Below are positions 35,598 to 45,620 of a stretch of DNA of 53,482 nucleotides, in pieces; within the stretch, counting starts at the first letter, position 1; every line of letters begins with the position of its first letter. The stretch is taken from assembly GCF_008520265.1 (NCBI RefSeq), contig NZ_VIQM01000033.1:1-53482 (forward strand). Direction: 5' to 3'. The DNA is from Sphingobacterium cavernae (lineage in GTDB: Bacteria > Bacteroidota > Bacteroidia > Sphingobacteriales > Sphingobacteriaceae). Below the pieces are notes generated by a model. It did no database searches. It worked only from the letters and a program-made list of their open reading frames with translations, and was not told where the DNA came from. Both the position numbers and the translations under genes were made by a program.

Positions 35598-35876
35598 TTA
35601 AATACGTTTAAGGATTTCGAAATTCTTGAACCCCTTTAGCTCAACAATCTCCTCTACCTCCACTGACTCTATTACGGCATCATCTGGACCCTCATGACAG
35701 AATTCAACCAAAGCATCCAATGCAAACATATCACCCTCGGCTTCAATATAAACCGAACCATCCTTAAGATTAACTACAAAGCCATTAGCCCCCACTTGGT
35801 CTGCCACCGCCTTTGTGCTTGCTCTAAAATATACGCCTTGAACTTTACCTTTTACTTTGATATTTATGTGTTTCAT
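35598..35876 (-). CDS. acyP: Acylphosphatase
   Basis: The ATG at 35876 (MKHINIKVKGKVQGVYFRAS) gives 92 residues, the normal length; the frame is open six codons further. The catalytic Arg is in GVYFRAST and the Asn in VNLKDGSVYIEAEG. It hydrolyses acylphosphates in the cytoplasm. It lies 18 bp after the amidohydrolase gene and 11 bp before the flippase gene, so the three are likely cotranscribed. Confidence 0.93.
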   Translation of the reverse strand: MKHINIKVKGKVQGVYFRASTKAVADQVGANGFVVNLKDGSVYIEAEGDMFALDALVEFCHEGPDDAVIESVEVEEIVELKGFKNFEILKRI

Positions 35877-35894
35877 CAAAGCAAAAGTAAGCAA

Positions 35895-37061
35895 TTAAAT
35901 AATTCTTTCTAAAGTAACCTCATCGGACATTTTTAGTTTAGTCATATTTTTTAATAAGACTAAGCCAGGCTTTTTACCTACTTCTAGTGAACCAACTTCT
36001 TTTGTAAGTCCTAATGCTTTTGCTCCATTAATAGTAGCCCATCTAATGCTTTCTAAGAAGTTTAAATCCGGATTAGCATTATGAAGTGTTTTTAATTCTT
36101 CCAAAATACTTAAAGTATCGTTGGAAGCCAAACTATCTGTACCTAATGCAATATCGAACTTATGACTATTAAATAATTGAGCTTTAGGCAAAGTATCCTC
36201 AATGTAAAGATTTGCTTTGGGACATAAACATAAAGTTACTTCGTGTCCCGTTCGCGCAATAAAATCCAAATCTTTTAACGAAGTGTACGTATTATGAACT
36301 AATATAGTCCGATTTGCTATAGGTAAATAATTCAAATAAGTCTGAATAGAGTTACGAGAATGTGCCTTGAAGGTATCCAAATCCAAACCCAAGTTTTCAT
36401 AGAAGCTTAAAAACTTTCCCCTCTTATATCTAAACAATTTATTTTCTTCTGCACTTTCTTGGTTGTGAATAGAAAGTATATTATCCTCATTAATTGATTT
36501 TTTTAACCCCTTAAACAAAGATATGGAACAAGAATAAGGAGAGTGTGGAGTTATAGATGAGTGCATAGAATTAAAGTAGAACTCAATGTCCCTTGCTTCG
36601 TCTATTTTAGCAAGCATCTCCTCTTCATTTAAACCTATGATTTCAACAAATGTGTGATATAAAATATTGCTATTATGTTTGATATCTGCAGATAGCGAAG
36701 TATTAACATGGTCACCAACAGCCTGGATACCATTAGTAAACATTAACTCATCTGCTAATTTCATCGCATTACTTATATTCGTGACATCGTTGCCACGAGA
36801 TTCCATAACCTTTCCTATAAATTCTACGAGACCAGTTTTTGGGGGAATTACATTTACCAAATGTGATAACTCCAAATGACAATGCGTGTTTATAAATCCT
36901 GGAATTAAAACTCCGGAAAATGATTTTACATCAGCTTTAAAAGATGAATCTAATTCCTTATGGATACCTATTATTTTCCCATCCTCAATCGCTACTATAC
37001 CATTTTTTATAGGATCTGACGTTACAGGAATAATATAATCAGCCGAAAAGTATTGTATCAT
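35895..37061 (-). CDS. Amidohydrolase (deaminase-like, metal-dependent)
   Basis: This 388-residue TIM-barrel enzyme has the HxH motif in [14 protein letters not shown], a His in SIHNQES, a further His in ILVHNTYTS and the catalytic Asp in [20 protein letters not shown] short N-terminal beta-sandwich ([20 protein letters not shown]) is completed by C-terminal residues ([14 protein letters not shown]). This is the cytosine/aminofutalosine/guanine deaminase-like branch of amidohydrolases. The substrate cannot be fixed from sequence alone. It is first in a run with acyP and the flippase. Confidence 0.85.
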   Translation of the reverse strand: MIQYFSADYIIPVTSDPIKNGIVAIEDGKIIGIHKELDSSFKADVKSFSGVLIPGFINTHCHLELSHLVNVIPPKTGLVEFIGKVMESRGNDVTNISNAMKLADELMFTNGIQAVGDHVNTSLSADIKHNSNILYHTFVEIIGLNEEEMLAKIDEARDIEFYFNSMHSSITPHSPYSCSISLFKGLKKSINEDNILSIHNQESAEENKLFRYKRGKFLSFYENLGLDLDTFKAHSRNSIQTYLNYLPIANRTILVHNTYTSLKDLDFIARTGHEVTLCLCPKANLYIEDTLPKAQLFNSHKFDIALGTDSLASNDTLSILEELKTLHNANPDLNFLESIRWATINGAKALGLTKEVGSLEVGKKPGLVLLKNMTKLKMSDEVTLERII

Positions 37062-37204
37062 GTAATTATTCTGTGTGTTGTATTGTTTTGTGTCGTGTGA
37101 TTAAAAAAAATTTGATCTATTTTTTGAGAAAGATACAGTTTTTTAATAATAATTATATCTTTTTTTATTTATACAATAAAAAAAGTTAAGTTTGCTCCCA
37201 TCAT

Positions 37205-37312
37205 ATAGGGGTGCCTTGTTTAAAACACAAAGACAGGCTGAGAATATACCCGGATTAATTCTTTAAAAGGAATTAACACACCTGATCTGGATAATGCCAG
37301 CGTAGGGAATGG
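37205..37312 (+). promoter_or_regulatory. TPP (THI-box) riboswitch
   Basis: Conserved aptamer pieces appear in order: ATAGGGGTGCC (37205-37215), GGCTGAGAATATACCC (about 37237-37252), ACCTGATCTGGATAATGCC (about 37280-37298) and AGCGTAGGGAA. Between aptamer and ATG (37381) a long imperfect hairpin (about 37315-37361) joins GGTTAAA with TTTAAC and TTACTG with CAGTAA. No T-run follows it, so control at translation or a non-canonical terminator is possible. It should repress the downstream receptor when thiamine pyrophosphate is plentiful. Confidence 0.95.
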
Positions 37313-37380
37313 GCGGTTAAATAGAGGTTACTGTAACCCCTTGCAGTAATTGGGTTTAACTCAAAAATTAATTATTATTT

Positions 37381-39858
37381 ATGTTTAAGCATTTTATTGC
37401 TTCATGGACATTTGTCCTACTTGCGACTGTATGTTTCGCGCAACAAAACATTACTGTGAAGGTAGTAGATGAGAAATCTTCGCCACTTGCTAATGCCACC
37501 GTGATAGTTGGTAATGTCGTAAATCAAACTGACAAGAGTGGAACTGCACTTTTCAGCTTAGAAAATTCTAATTCCGCATCCATTCGCGTAAAACATCTCG
37601 GTTTCAAAGATTACAATGGAAGAACAAGTTCTGCACAAGCCTACTACACTATCAAATTGGAACTTTCCCAAATACAATCAGATGCTGTATTTGTATATGC
37701 AACACGTGCAAAGGAAAATTCTGCCACTACATTTAAAAATTTGAATAAGGAAGAACTCAAGAAAAACAACCTTGGTCAAGATATTCCTTATTTATTGGAT
37801 CAAACTCCGGGCGTAATTATTGGCTCGGATGCTGGCGCAGGTATAGGTTATACTAACATGACTATTCGAGGTTCCGATAATCAACGTATAAATGTGACAT
37901 TAAATGGAATTCCACTAAATGATGCGGAGAGTATGGGTTCCTTTTTTGTTAACCTTCCTGATTTTGCCTCGAGTACCGAAAGTATACAAATCCAACGTGG
38001 GATTGGTACTTCCACAAATGGCGCTGGAGCATTTGGTGCTTCCTTAAATATTCAAACGGACGCTTTAGAAACGCAACCATACGCTGAATTGAATAATAGT
38101 TTCGGATCATTCAATTCATGGAAAAACACGATTAAAGCAGGAACAGGATTGATCAACAATAAGTTTGCATTCAATACAAGATTATCACGAATAAGTTCCA
38201 ATGGATATATCGAAAGAGCAACATCAGACTTGAAATCTTTTTATATTGACGGAGGCTTGTATACAGACAAGCATATCTTGAAAGCAACTGTTTTCTCTGG
38301 CAAAGAGAAAACTTATCAAGCCTGGTATGGTACACCCGAACCTATTCTAAAAGGAACGGGTAAAGATGAATTAGAAAGGTATGCTTATAATGCATTAGAA
38401 ATCTATGGAGGACCTGAATTGGATAGGCTAATTAATGCAGATAGACGATATAATTATTACACCTATGACGATCAAACCGATAATTATACACAAACGCATT
38501 CGCATTTACATTACACCTACTTAGCAAACGAGAAGTGGAATCTAAATACAGCATTGCACTATACCAGAGGCAAAGGCTATTTTGAAGAATTTAAAGCAGA
38601 TGACAAATTATATAAATACAATATTCCGAATGTAATACAAAATGGCGAAGAGATCAAAAGTTCGGATGTAGTACGTAGAAGATGGTTGGACAATCACTTC
38701 TATGGTACAACATTTTCCCTAAATTATAAACCTTCTTCGTTTTGGAATTATACCATTGGCGGCGCATACAATCAATATAATGGCGATCATTATGGTGAAG
38801 CGATTGATGTCGCTATATTTCCTAATCAATCCTTCGATAACAAGTACTATCTGAATGACGCTAGTAAAAAGGATTTCAATATATATCTAAAGACGGATTA
38901 CAAAAATGACAAATGGTTATTGAACCTTGATTTGCAATACCGTCATATCAATTATTCAGGCCAGGGTTCTGACGACGAATTCCTCGATGATGGGAGTCGA
39001 AGAATCCTCAATTTCAAAGACAATTTGAAATTCTTTAATCCCAAATTTGGAGCGACCTACTTTATTAATCCCAGCTCAAATGTTTACGCTTCATACGCCT
39101 ATGCGAGCAAAGAGCCTGTTCGAAAAGATTATGTAGAAAATCCATTAAACCAATTCCCAAGGCCTGAAAAAATGCAGGATATAGAAGCAGGTTATCGTTT
39201 CAAAAATTCAAACATACATTTAGGAACAAATGTATATGCGATGCTCTACAAAGATCAATTGATCAATACGGGTGCTATCAATAATGTCGGCTCACCTATC
39301 CGTCAAAATGTTCCTGATAGCTATCGGATAGGTGTAGAATTAGATGCAAGTTGGGCTATTCACCCAAAATTCATCTGGTCTGCAACGGCAGCATTGAGTG
39401 AAAATAAAATCAAAAATTTCGTGGAGAATATATCCATATTGGATGATAACTGGAATAAAGTTGGCGAGGAAATCAATGAATACAAGAAGACCACAATCGC
39501 TAACGCAGCAAGTACCATCCTATCTAATAATTTCACCTATTTACCAGCGGAAAAATGGTCAATATCATTAGTAAGCAAGTACGTTTCCAGAGTTTATCTT
39601 GACAATACCACGGCTAAAGAACGTTCTATTGATCCATTTACCTACACAAATCTAAAATCGCAATACTCCTTTTCAGCTTTTGGGCTTAAGAATATAGATG
39701 TGCTAGCTTCGGTAAACAATATCTTCAATGCGAAGTATGTAACATCGGGATATACTTGGGGACAGATTTTTGAGTCACAAGGTACACGCGATTATTATAA
39801 TTTCTATTATCCACAGGCCACAACTAATTTTATGTTGGGCTTGAATTTAAGATTCTAA
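37381..39858 (+). CDS. TonB-dependent receptor, probable thiamine importer
   Basis: This 825-residue protein has a signal peptide (ending TVCFAQ), a CarboxypepD-like domain (about 22-105), a plug (YLLDQTPGVIIGSDAGAGIG, MTIRGSDNQRINVTLNGIPL, STNGAGAFGASLNIQTD) and a barrel ending in MLGLNLRF. It belongs to the general TonB receptor group, not the SusC type, and has no SusD partner. The TPP riboswitch directly upstream indicates uptake of thiamine or a precursor, as for thiamine receptors known in Bacteroides. No inner-membrane permease (PnuT) is adjacent. Confidence 0.9.
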   Translation: MFKHFIASWTFVLLATVCFAQQNITVKVVDEKSSPLANATVIVGNVVNQTDKSGTALFSLENSNSASIRVKHLGFKDYNGRTSSAQAYYTIKLELSQIQSDAVFVYATRAKENSATTFKNLNKEELKKNNLGQDIPYLLDQTPGVIIGSDAGAGIGYTNMTIRGSDNQRINVTLNGIPLNDAESMGSFFVNLPDFASSTESIQIQRGIGTSTNGAGAFGASLNIQTDALETQPYAELNNSFGSFNSWKNTIKAGTGLINNKFAFNTRLSRISSNGYIERATSDLKSFYIDGGLYTDKHILKATVFSGKEKTYQAWYGTPEPILKGTGKDELERYAYNALEIYGGPELDRLINADRRYNYYTYDDQTDNYTQTHSHLHYTYLANEKWNLNTALHYTRGKGYFEEFKADDKLYKYNIPNVIQNGEEIKSSDVVRRRWLDNHFYGTTFSLNYKPSSFWNYTIGGAYNQYNGDHYGEAIDVAIFPNQSFDNKYYLNDASKKDFNIYLKTDYKNDKWLLNLDLQYRHINYSGQGSDDEFLDDGSRRILNFKDNLKFFNPKFGATYFINPSSNVYASYAYASKEPVRKDYVENPLNQFPRPEKMQDIEAGYRFKNSNIHLGTNVYAMLYKDQLINTGAINNVGSPIRQNVPDSYRIGVELDASWAIHPKFIWSATAALSENKIKNFVENISILDDNWNKVGEEINEYKKTTIANAASTILSNNFTYLPAEKWSISLVSKYVSRVYLDNTTAKERSIDPFTYTNLKSQYSFSAFGLKNIDVLASVNNIFNAKYVTSGYTWGQIFESQGTRDYYNFYYPQATTNFMLGLNLRF

Positions 39859-39882
39859 TATTTTCCCCTAACTATTTGAATT

Positions 39883-39909
39883 AAGCGGCAGTCAATTTGA
39901 TTGCCGCTT
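39883..39909 (+). terminator. Terminator after the riboswitch-controlled receptor
   Basis: AAGCGGCA (39883-39890) pairs with TGCCGCTT (39902-39909), with inner TCAA/TTGA pairing possible, followed by TTTTTG. Confidence 0.88.
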
Positions 39910-39930
39910 TTTTGTATTTAATGAAATGTA

Positions 39931-39938
39931 TACTTTTA
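39931..39938 (+). promoter_or_regulatory. Possible -7 box for dtd
   Basis: TACTTTTA (one base off TAnnTTTG) ends 4 bp before the dtd ATG. The position equals that of the boxes before trmD and dusB. Confidence 0.35.
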
Positions 39939-39942
39939 CACC

Positions 39943-40401
39943 ATGCGAGCAGTTATACAACGTGTCACACATGCTTCATGTACCGTAGATGAACAAATCA
40001 CAGGTGCAATTGAACATGGTTTATTAGTATTATTGGGAGTTGAAGAAGGCGACACCAAAGAAGATATGGAATGGTTGGCAAATAAAATAGTCAACTTACG
40101 CATCTTCTCTGACGAAAAAGGTTTAATGAATAAATCGATTCAAGATATTGACGGAAATATTTTATTGATTTCACAGTTTACCTTATTTGCACAAACCAAA
40201 AAGGGCAATAGACCTTCATTTATTCGTGCAGGAAAACCAGATAAAGCGAAACCTATGTACGAAGATGTGAGCAAGTTTCTGAGTTCACTTTTAAACAAAG
40301 AAGTTCAATTGGGCATATTTGGTGCAGATATGAAAATCGATTTGCGCAACGATGGACCTGTGACAATAATTATGAATACAAAGGATAAAGATAATTTTTA
40401 A
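39943..40401 (+). CDS. dtd: D-aminoacyl-tRNA deacylase
   Basis: This 152-residue protein has the Dtd hallmarks: MRAVIQRVTHASCTVDEQ, GLLVLLGVEEGD, WLANKIVNLRIFSDEKGLMN, LLISQFTLFAQTKKGNRPSF (the SQFTL motif) and the cross-dimer segment MKIDLRNDGPVTIIMNT, where the usual NxGPVT appears as NDGPVT. It removes D-amino acids wrongly attached to tRNA. It is six bases upstream of a MazG-like gene and probably cotranscribed. Confidence 0.97.
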   Translation: MRAVIQRVTHASCTVDEQITGAIEHGLLVLLGVEEGDTKEDMEWLANKIVNLRIFSDEKGLMNKSIQDIDGNILLISQFTLFAQTKKGNRPSFIRAGKPDKAKPMYEDVSKFLSSLLNKEVQLGIFGADMKIDLRNDGPVTIIMNTKDKDNF

Positions 40402-40407
40402 GCTATT

Positions 40408-40734
40408 ATGACCATACAAGAAGCACAAGAAATCGTGGATAAATGGATAACGACAACTGGTGTACGTTATTTCAACGAGTTGACTAATACGGCGATGCTG
40501 ATGGAAGAAGTTGGTGAAGTTGCACGCATCATGGCGCGACAATATGGCGAGCAGTCCTTTAAAAATTCAGATAAGGAAGTGAATCTAGCAGATGAAATGG
40601 CTGATGTTTTTTTTGTATTAATTTGTCTAGCTAATCAAACAGGTGTAAACTTGACGGAAGCTTTGCAGAAGAATTTGGATAAGAAAACAAACCGTGATAG
40701 CCATAGGCATAAAAATAATGAAAAATTGAAGTAG
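40408..40734 (+). CDS. MazG-like nucleotide pyrophosphohydrolase
   Basis: This 108-residue protein shows the MazG/all-alpha NTP pyrophosphatase pattern: the EExxE metal site in LMEEVGEVARIM and the ExxD in NLADEMADVFFVLICLANQTGVNL. Such small single-domain forms hydrolyse NTPs or dNTPs to NMPs, often clearing abnormal nucleotides. It follows dtd by 6 bp. The exact substrate is unknown. Confidence 0.92.
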   Translation: MTIQEAQEIVDKWITTTGVRYFNELTNTAMLMEEVGEVARIMARQYGEQSFKNSDKEVNLADEMADVFFVLICLANQTGVNLTEALQKNLDKKTNRDSHRHKNNEKLK

Positions 40735-40939
40735 CATAGTTGAATTATTCCTTATCCATTTACAACACACTTCTTATTCTATCTAAAGTTTTTAAATTAA
40801 AAATTTAGATAAAATATATACTTTCGAAATCTAGAACAAACGAATATTTTCGAGAAGAAAAATAATTTCAAAATAATTTAAACTACTTAATAGATAGATT
40901 TTATATATTTACAGCGTTAACTATTTAAAATTGTGAGAT

Positions 40940-43735
40940 ATGAAGCAGATATACAAAACTTACACCCTCAAAATCAACACCCTCTTATTTTTCGCTTTAC
41001 TAACCGTAAATGTTTTCGCACAAACTCAAAAACTAACTGGACTAGTACAATCAAATAATGAGAACATATTAGGTGCTACCGTACGCACTAATGATGGAAT
41101 TTCACAATCCACAGATGCGCAAGGCGCATATACAATTGATGTTACAGCAAATACAAAATCAATCACTGTATCTTATGTTGGTTATAAATCTGTAACTAAA
41201 AATATTACAGAAGCAATTAATAATGTGCTAAACTTTGATCTAGATGCGACTTCATTGGATGAAGTAGTTGTAGTCGGTAGTCGAGCTGTTCCGCGTTCCA
41301 ATTTGGAAACCCCAGCTCCTGTAGATGTGATTGACATCAAAAACTTAACTAAGGATGTTGCACAAGTTTCTCTGAATCAAATATTAAACTATGTTGCGCC
41401 ATCATTTAATTCCAATACACAAGTTATTTCGGATGGAACGGATCACATCGACCCAGCGTCGTTGCGAGGTTTGGGCCCAGATCAAGTCTTGGTATTAATT
41501 AACGGCAAGCGCCGTCATACGACTTCTGTAGTAAATATCAACGGTACATTTGGTAAAGGTTCTGTAGGAACAGACTTGAATGCTATTCCTACCGCAGCGA
41601 TAAAACGTATAGAAATACTTCGCGATGGTGCTGCCGCACAATATGGCTCGGACGCTATTGCTGGTGTAATCAATATTATCTTAGAAGATAATGTACAAGA
41701 ATTGCGTGCTTCAGCCACTTATGGTGGATTTGCATCTAAAAATGCAGAAAACAAATTCGATGGACAGTCAGTACAGGCTAACCTAAATTTTGGTTTACCA
41801 TTGGGTGACCGAGGCGGATATATTAACTTCTCTGGTTCTTATGATTTCCGTGAACCAACAAACAGACAAAAAGAATTCACGGGAGTTATATTTAATGACT
41901 ATAACAATCCAACAGATTATCCTTCACCTACTGGCGCAAATGTAACAGACGCGGAATTAGCAAAAAGAGGATTGACAAGAGCTGACTTTGTATCGCGCAT
42001 AGGACAGGCGCAGACGCGAGGAGGTGCATTGTTCTTCAATTCGGCTATTCCTCTCCGTGAAAATGCAGAATTCTACGCTTTTGGTGGTTTGAATTATCGT
42101 AACGGAGAATCTGCAGCTTTCAGAAGACAGCCAGCACAAATAACACAGAATATTAGTGAAATTTATCCTTTAGGTTTTCTTCCATTAATTGTTACAGACA
42201 ACTACGACCAATCATTTGCAACAGGTATCAAAGGTAAAATAGGAAATTGGAATGCGGATTTCTCCAATTCATTCGGTCGAAATGCCATTGATTTTAAAAC
42301 GGAAAACTCACTAAATGCCTCATTGCTTAAAGCCTCACCGACATCCTTCGATGATGGTGGCTACCGTTTTGCACAAAACACGACCAATTTTGATGTTAAT
42401 AGATTTTTTGAACAAACATTAGCAGGAATTAACGTCGCATTTGGTTTAGAACATCGCTACGAAAATTATAAAATTTTGGCAGGTGAAGAAGCTTCGTATG
42501 CTGACTACGGTAAAGCCATTCGAGTAGGCACGGACGGAGCAGGAAATCCAATATTGATTCCAAATTTCCAAGGCAATGTGCAAACTAGATTTGCTGCTAA
42601 CGGATCAGCATACGCTTCAGGAGCACAAGCTTTTGGAGGTTTCAGGCCTGACAATGCCATTAACGAATCACGTTCTTCTATAGCTGCATATGGGGATGTC
42701 GAAATAAACTTCACTCCTAGTTTCTTATTGACAGGTGCATTGCGCTTCGAAAATTACTCTGATTTTGGGTCTACTTTAAATTGGAAAATTAGTACACGCT
42801 ACAAAATAGACGAACGATTCAATTTTAGAGCAGCAGCAAGTAGTGGTTTTAGAGCACCTTCCCTACACCAACGTTATTTTAATGCCACCTCAAGTTTATT
42901 TGTAGATGGGCAAATTATTAATTCTGGAACTTTCACAAACGATAGCCGTCCCGCACAATTATTAGGTATTCCGTCACTGAAACAAGAAACTTCACATTCG
43001 TACAGCGCTGGATTGACAGGAAATTTTGGCAAACTAAAAGCTACAATTGATGGATATTACATTCGTATAAATGATCGTATCGTCTATACTGGAAACTTTA
43101 CTGGTTCAAATGCAGCTGGAGCAAGCGAGCAAGACAAAGAAATTTACAGCTTACTACAAACTGCAAATGCTTCTTCTGCCCGTTTCTTTGCAAACGCAAT
43201 TGACACCGAAACAAAAGGACTAGATGTAGTCTTAACGTACAACGAAAACATTGGAAAAGGAACTTTGCGTACGGATTTATCTGGAACATTTGTGAAAACA
43301 AATATTTTGGGTGAAGTGAACTCTTCGGAGAAATTAGCTGGCAAAGAAAACATCTATTTTGATCAGGCTTCTCGCATCTATTTAGAATCTGCTGTCCCTC
43401 GTCAAAAGATAAATCTTTCATTTAATTACACACTTGATAAATTCAATGTATTTCTACGTAATGTGTACTTCGGTGAAGTGGAAGGCGCAACGAATGTCGA
43501 TGCAGATAGACAAACGTTTGGTGGTAAAGTTGTAACTGATTTAAGTTTGGGCTACCAACTAACCAAGAATTTGAAATGGACTGTCGGAGCAAACAATTTG
43601 TTTGATGTATACCCAGATAAAGTACGCGACGGAAGCTCCTTACAAGGGGCAGGATACTTTTTGTATTCCAGAACAGGACAACAATTTGGCTTCAACGGTC
43701 GATTTGCATTTACACGATTAGCATTAACATTATAA
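40940..43735 (+). CDS. TonB-dependent receptor with CarboxypepD-like domain
   Basis: This 931-residue protein has a signal peptide (ending NVFAQ), a CarboxypepD-like domain (about 30-105), a TonB-box-like LDEVVVVGSRAV, a plug (DHIDPASLRGLGPDQVLVLI, NGKRRHTTSVVN, EILRDGAAAQYGSDAIAGVI) and a long barrel. It has no SusD partner and is a stand-alone receptor of unknown ligand. A weak -7-like box (TATATTTA, 40904-40911) lies 28 bp upstream. A short terminator follows. Confidence 0.9.
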   Translation: MKQIYKTYTLKINTLLFFALLTVNVFAQTQKLTGLVQSNNENILGATVRTNDGISQSTDAQGAYTIDVTANTKSITVSYVGYKSVTKNITEAINNVLNFDLDATSLDEVVVVGSRAVPRSNLETPAPVDVIDIKNLTKDVAQVSLNQILNYVAPSFNSNTQVISDGTDHIDPASLRGLGPDQVLVLINGKRRHTTSVVNINGTFGKGSVGTDLNAIPTAAIKRIEILRDGAAAQYGSDAIAGVINIILEDNVQELRASATYGGFASKNAENKFDGQSVQANLNFGLPLGDRGGYINFSGSYDFREPTNRQKEFTGVIFNDYNNPTDYPSPTGANVTDAELAKRGLTRADFVSRIGQAQTRGGALFFNSAIPLRENAEFYAFGGLNYRNGESAAFRRQPAQITQNISEIYPLGFLPLIVTDNYDQSFATGIKGKIGNWNADFSNSFGRNAIDFKTENSLNASLLKASPTSFDDGGYRFAQNTTNFDVNRFFEQTLAGINVAFGLEHRYENYKILAGEEASYADYGKAIRVGTDGAGNPILIPNFQGNVQTRFAANGSAYASGAQAFGGFRPDNAINESRSSIAAYGDVEINFTPSFLLTGALRFENYSDFGSTLNWKISTRYKIDERFNFRAAASSGFRAPSLHQRYFNATSSLFVDGQIINSGTFTNDSRPAQLLGIPSLKQETSHSYSAGLTGNFGKLKATIDGYYIRINDRIVYTGNFTGSNAAGASEQDKEIYSLLQTANASSARFFANAIDTETKGLDVVLTYNENIGKGTLRTDLSGTFVKTNILGEVNSSEKLAGKENIYFDQASRIYLESAVPRQKINLSFNYTLDKFNVFLRNVYFGEVEGATNVDADRQTFGGKVVTDLSLGYQLTKNLKWTVGANNLFDVYPDKVRDGSSLQGAGYFLYSRTGQQFGFNGRFAFTRLALTL

Positions 43736-43743
43736 TATATAGA

Positions 43744-43768
43744 TGGGGCGTGATACGCTCCATTTTTA
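43744..43768 (+). terminator. Terminator after the second TonB receptor
   Basis: TGGGGCG (43744-43750) pairs with CGCTCCA (43756-43762), with one G-U pair, around a 5-nt loop, followed by TTTTTA. Confidence 0.8.
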
Positions 43769-43867
43769 GTTGTTATAATCTGATAATTAGAGATTATGCT
43801 TTATATTACCTTTTTTTTTCTGAATATAAGTATCTTTAGGCACAAACAAGCAAACCTTACATATCAT

Positions 43868-45562
43868 ATGAAAAACATCATTTATTTTATCGTAGTTTCC
43901 TTTCTGAGTTACAGTTGTATTTCGATTCAACGGACTGAACTGCAACCTATCAGTAGTACCTATGATAATGGTGCTGTGGTAACAGCGCATCCTTTGGCTT
44001 CTAAGGTCGGTGTTGATATTTTGAAAAAAGGCGGTAATGCAGTAGACGCAGCTATCGCAGTCAAATTTGCTTTGGCTGTTGTTTATCCCAACGCAGGAAA
44101 TCTTGGTGGTGGTGGTTTTATGGTTTACCGCAGTAAGACTGGAGAAGTAGCTTGTTTAGATTTTCGTGAGAAAGCACCTGCTGCAGCTTTTAAGGATATG
44201 TATTTGGACAAAGATGGTAACCCGATAACAGACTTAAGTCTATATGGCCAATTAGCTGCAGGTGTCCCAGGATCAGTTGCGGGAATGGATGAAGCTTTTA
44301 AAAAGTATGCTTCCTTGCCATGGAAAGATCTTGTTGCTCCCGCAATAGCATTAGCGGAGAAAGGTTTTCCAATAACAAAACAACAAGCTGGTGAGTTCAA
44401 TAATTACAAAGCCAGATTTATCCAACACAATCCAAATGGTGCAGAAATTATCAAAACGGAAGAATGGAAAGAAGGAGATAATTTTGTACAATTAGAATTA
44501 GCAGAAACTTTAAGACGTATAGCGAGCGAAGGTCGTGATGGATTTTATAAAGGTAAAACTGCCGATTATATCGTAGCCGAAATGAAACGTGGCAACGGTA
44601 TTATTTCGCACAAAGACCTAGAAGATTACCAAGCTATTTGGCGCAAACCAATCGTAGGTGAATACAAAGGACACAAAATTATTTCTATGTCTCCACCTTC
44701 AAGTGGTGGTGTGGCATTATTGGCATTATTACAATCTGTCGAAAAATATCCATTGGCACAATGGGGTTTTCAATCAGACAGCACTGTCAGAGCAATGGTC
44801 GAAGCAGAGCGTCGCGTGTACGCAGATCGCGCAACACACTTAGGTGATCCAGATTTTTACCGTGTCCCGGTAGAACATTTGACTTCTGCGGCTTACAATC
44901 AAAGTAGAATGGCAAATGTATCTTTAGCAAAAGCAACAGATAGTGAAACGATCAAAGCAGGTAAATTTCCTGGCTACGAATCTGAAGAAACTACACATTA
45001 TAGCATAGTTGACAAAGAAGGAAATGCGGTTTCATTAACAACGACTATTAACGGATCGTATGGATCATTGGTATGGGTCGACGGCGCGGGCTTCTTGTTG
45101 AATAATGAAATGGATGATTTCTCCGTAAAACCTGGGACTCCAAATATGTATGGCTTATTAGGTGGCAAAGCCAATGCTGTAGAACCTGGAAAACGTATGT
45201 TGTCCGCCATGACACCTACTATTGTGGAGAAAGACGGTAAATTGAAAATGGTCGTTGGCACACCAGGCGGTTCAACAATTATCACATCCGTATTCCAAAC
45301 AATATTAAATGTCTTGGAATTTGGGATGACTGCACAAGAATCTGTAAGTGCACCTAGATTCCACCACCAATGGAAACCAGATCGTATAGACGTAGAAGCA
45401 AAAGCTATCGATGAAAAAACGCGTATCAGTTTAGAAAAAGACGGTTATAAAATTCACAAAAGAGGAAATATCGGTCGTGTTGAGAATATCATCGTACTAC
45501 CTAACGGCAAACTACAAGCGGGAGCAGATCATCGTGGTGACGATACTGCTGCTGGATATTAA
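43868..45562 (+). CDS. ggt: Gamma-glutamyltransferase (lipoprotein form)
   Basis: The ATG at 43868 (MKNIIYFIVVSFLSYSC) gives a lipoprotein signal with Cys 17 and 564 residues; the frame is open upstream to 43796 but without a signal. Family landmarks: VVTAHPLASKVGVDILKKGG, NAVDAAIAVKFALAVVYP, NLGGGGFMVY, FREKAPAAA and the autocleavage/nucleophile site in SEETTHYSIVDKEGNAVSLT, followed by NGSYGS and LNNEMDDFSVKPG. The precursor cuts itself before the first Thr of TTHYS to form two subunits. It transfers or hydrolyses gamma-glutamyl groups of glutathione in the periplasm. Confidence 0.96.
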   Translation: MKNIIYFIVVSFLSYSCISIQRTELQPISSTYDNGAVVTAHPLASKVGVDILKKGGNAVDAAIAVKFALAVVYPNAGNLGGGGFMVYRSKTGEVACLDFREKAPAAAFKDMYLDKDGNPITDLSLYGQLAAGVPGSVAGMDEAFKKYASLPWKDLVAPAIALAEKGFPITKQQAGEFNNYKARFIQHNPNGAEIIKTEEWKEGDNFVQLELAETLRRIASEGRDGFYKGKTADYIVAEMKRGNGIISHKDLEDYQAIWRKPIVGEYKGHKIISMSPPSSGGVALLALLQSVEKYPLAQWGFQSDSTVRAMVEAERRVYADRATHLGDPDFYRVPVEHLTSAAYNQSRMANVSLAKATDSETIKAGKFPGYESEETTHYSIVDKEGNAVSLTTTINGSYGSLVWVDGAGFLLNNEMDDFSVKPGTPNMYGLLGGKANAVEPGKRMLSAMTPTIVEKDGKLKMVVGTPGGSTIITSVFQTILNVLEFGMTAQESVSAPRFHHQWKPDRIDVEAKAIDEKTRISLEKDGYKIHKRGNIGRVENIIVLPNGKLQAGADHRGDDTAAGY

Positions 45563-45582
45563 GAAAGACATTTTGACATCAA

Positions 45583-45616
45583 CAAAAAGGGGAAGATTTT
45601 TATCTTCCCCTTTTTG
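45583..45616. terminator. Bidirectional terminator between ggt and rmuC
   Basis: CAAAAAGGGGAAGAT (45583-45597) and ATCTTCCCCTTTTTG (45602-45616) form a perfect 15-bp stem with a 4-nt loop and A/T tracts in both arms, between convergent genes. Confidence 0.93.
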
Positions 45617-45620
45617 TTTC

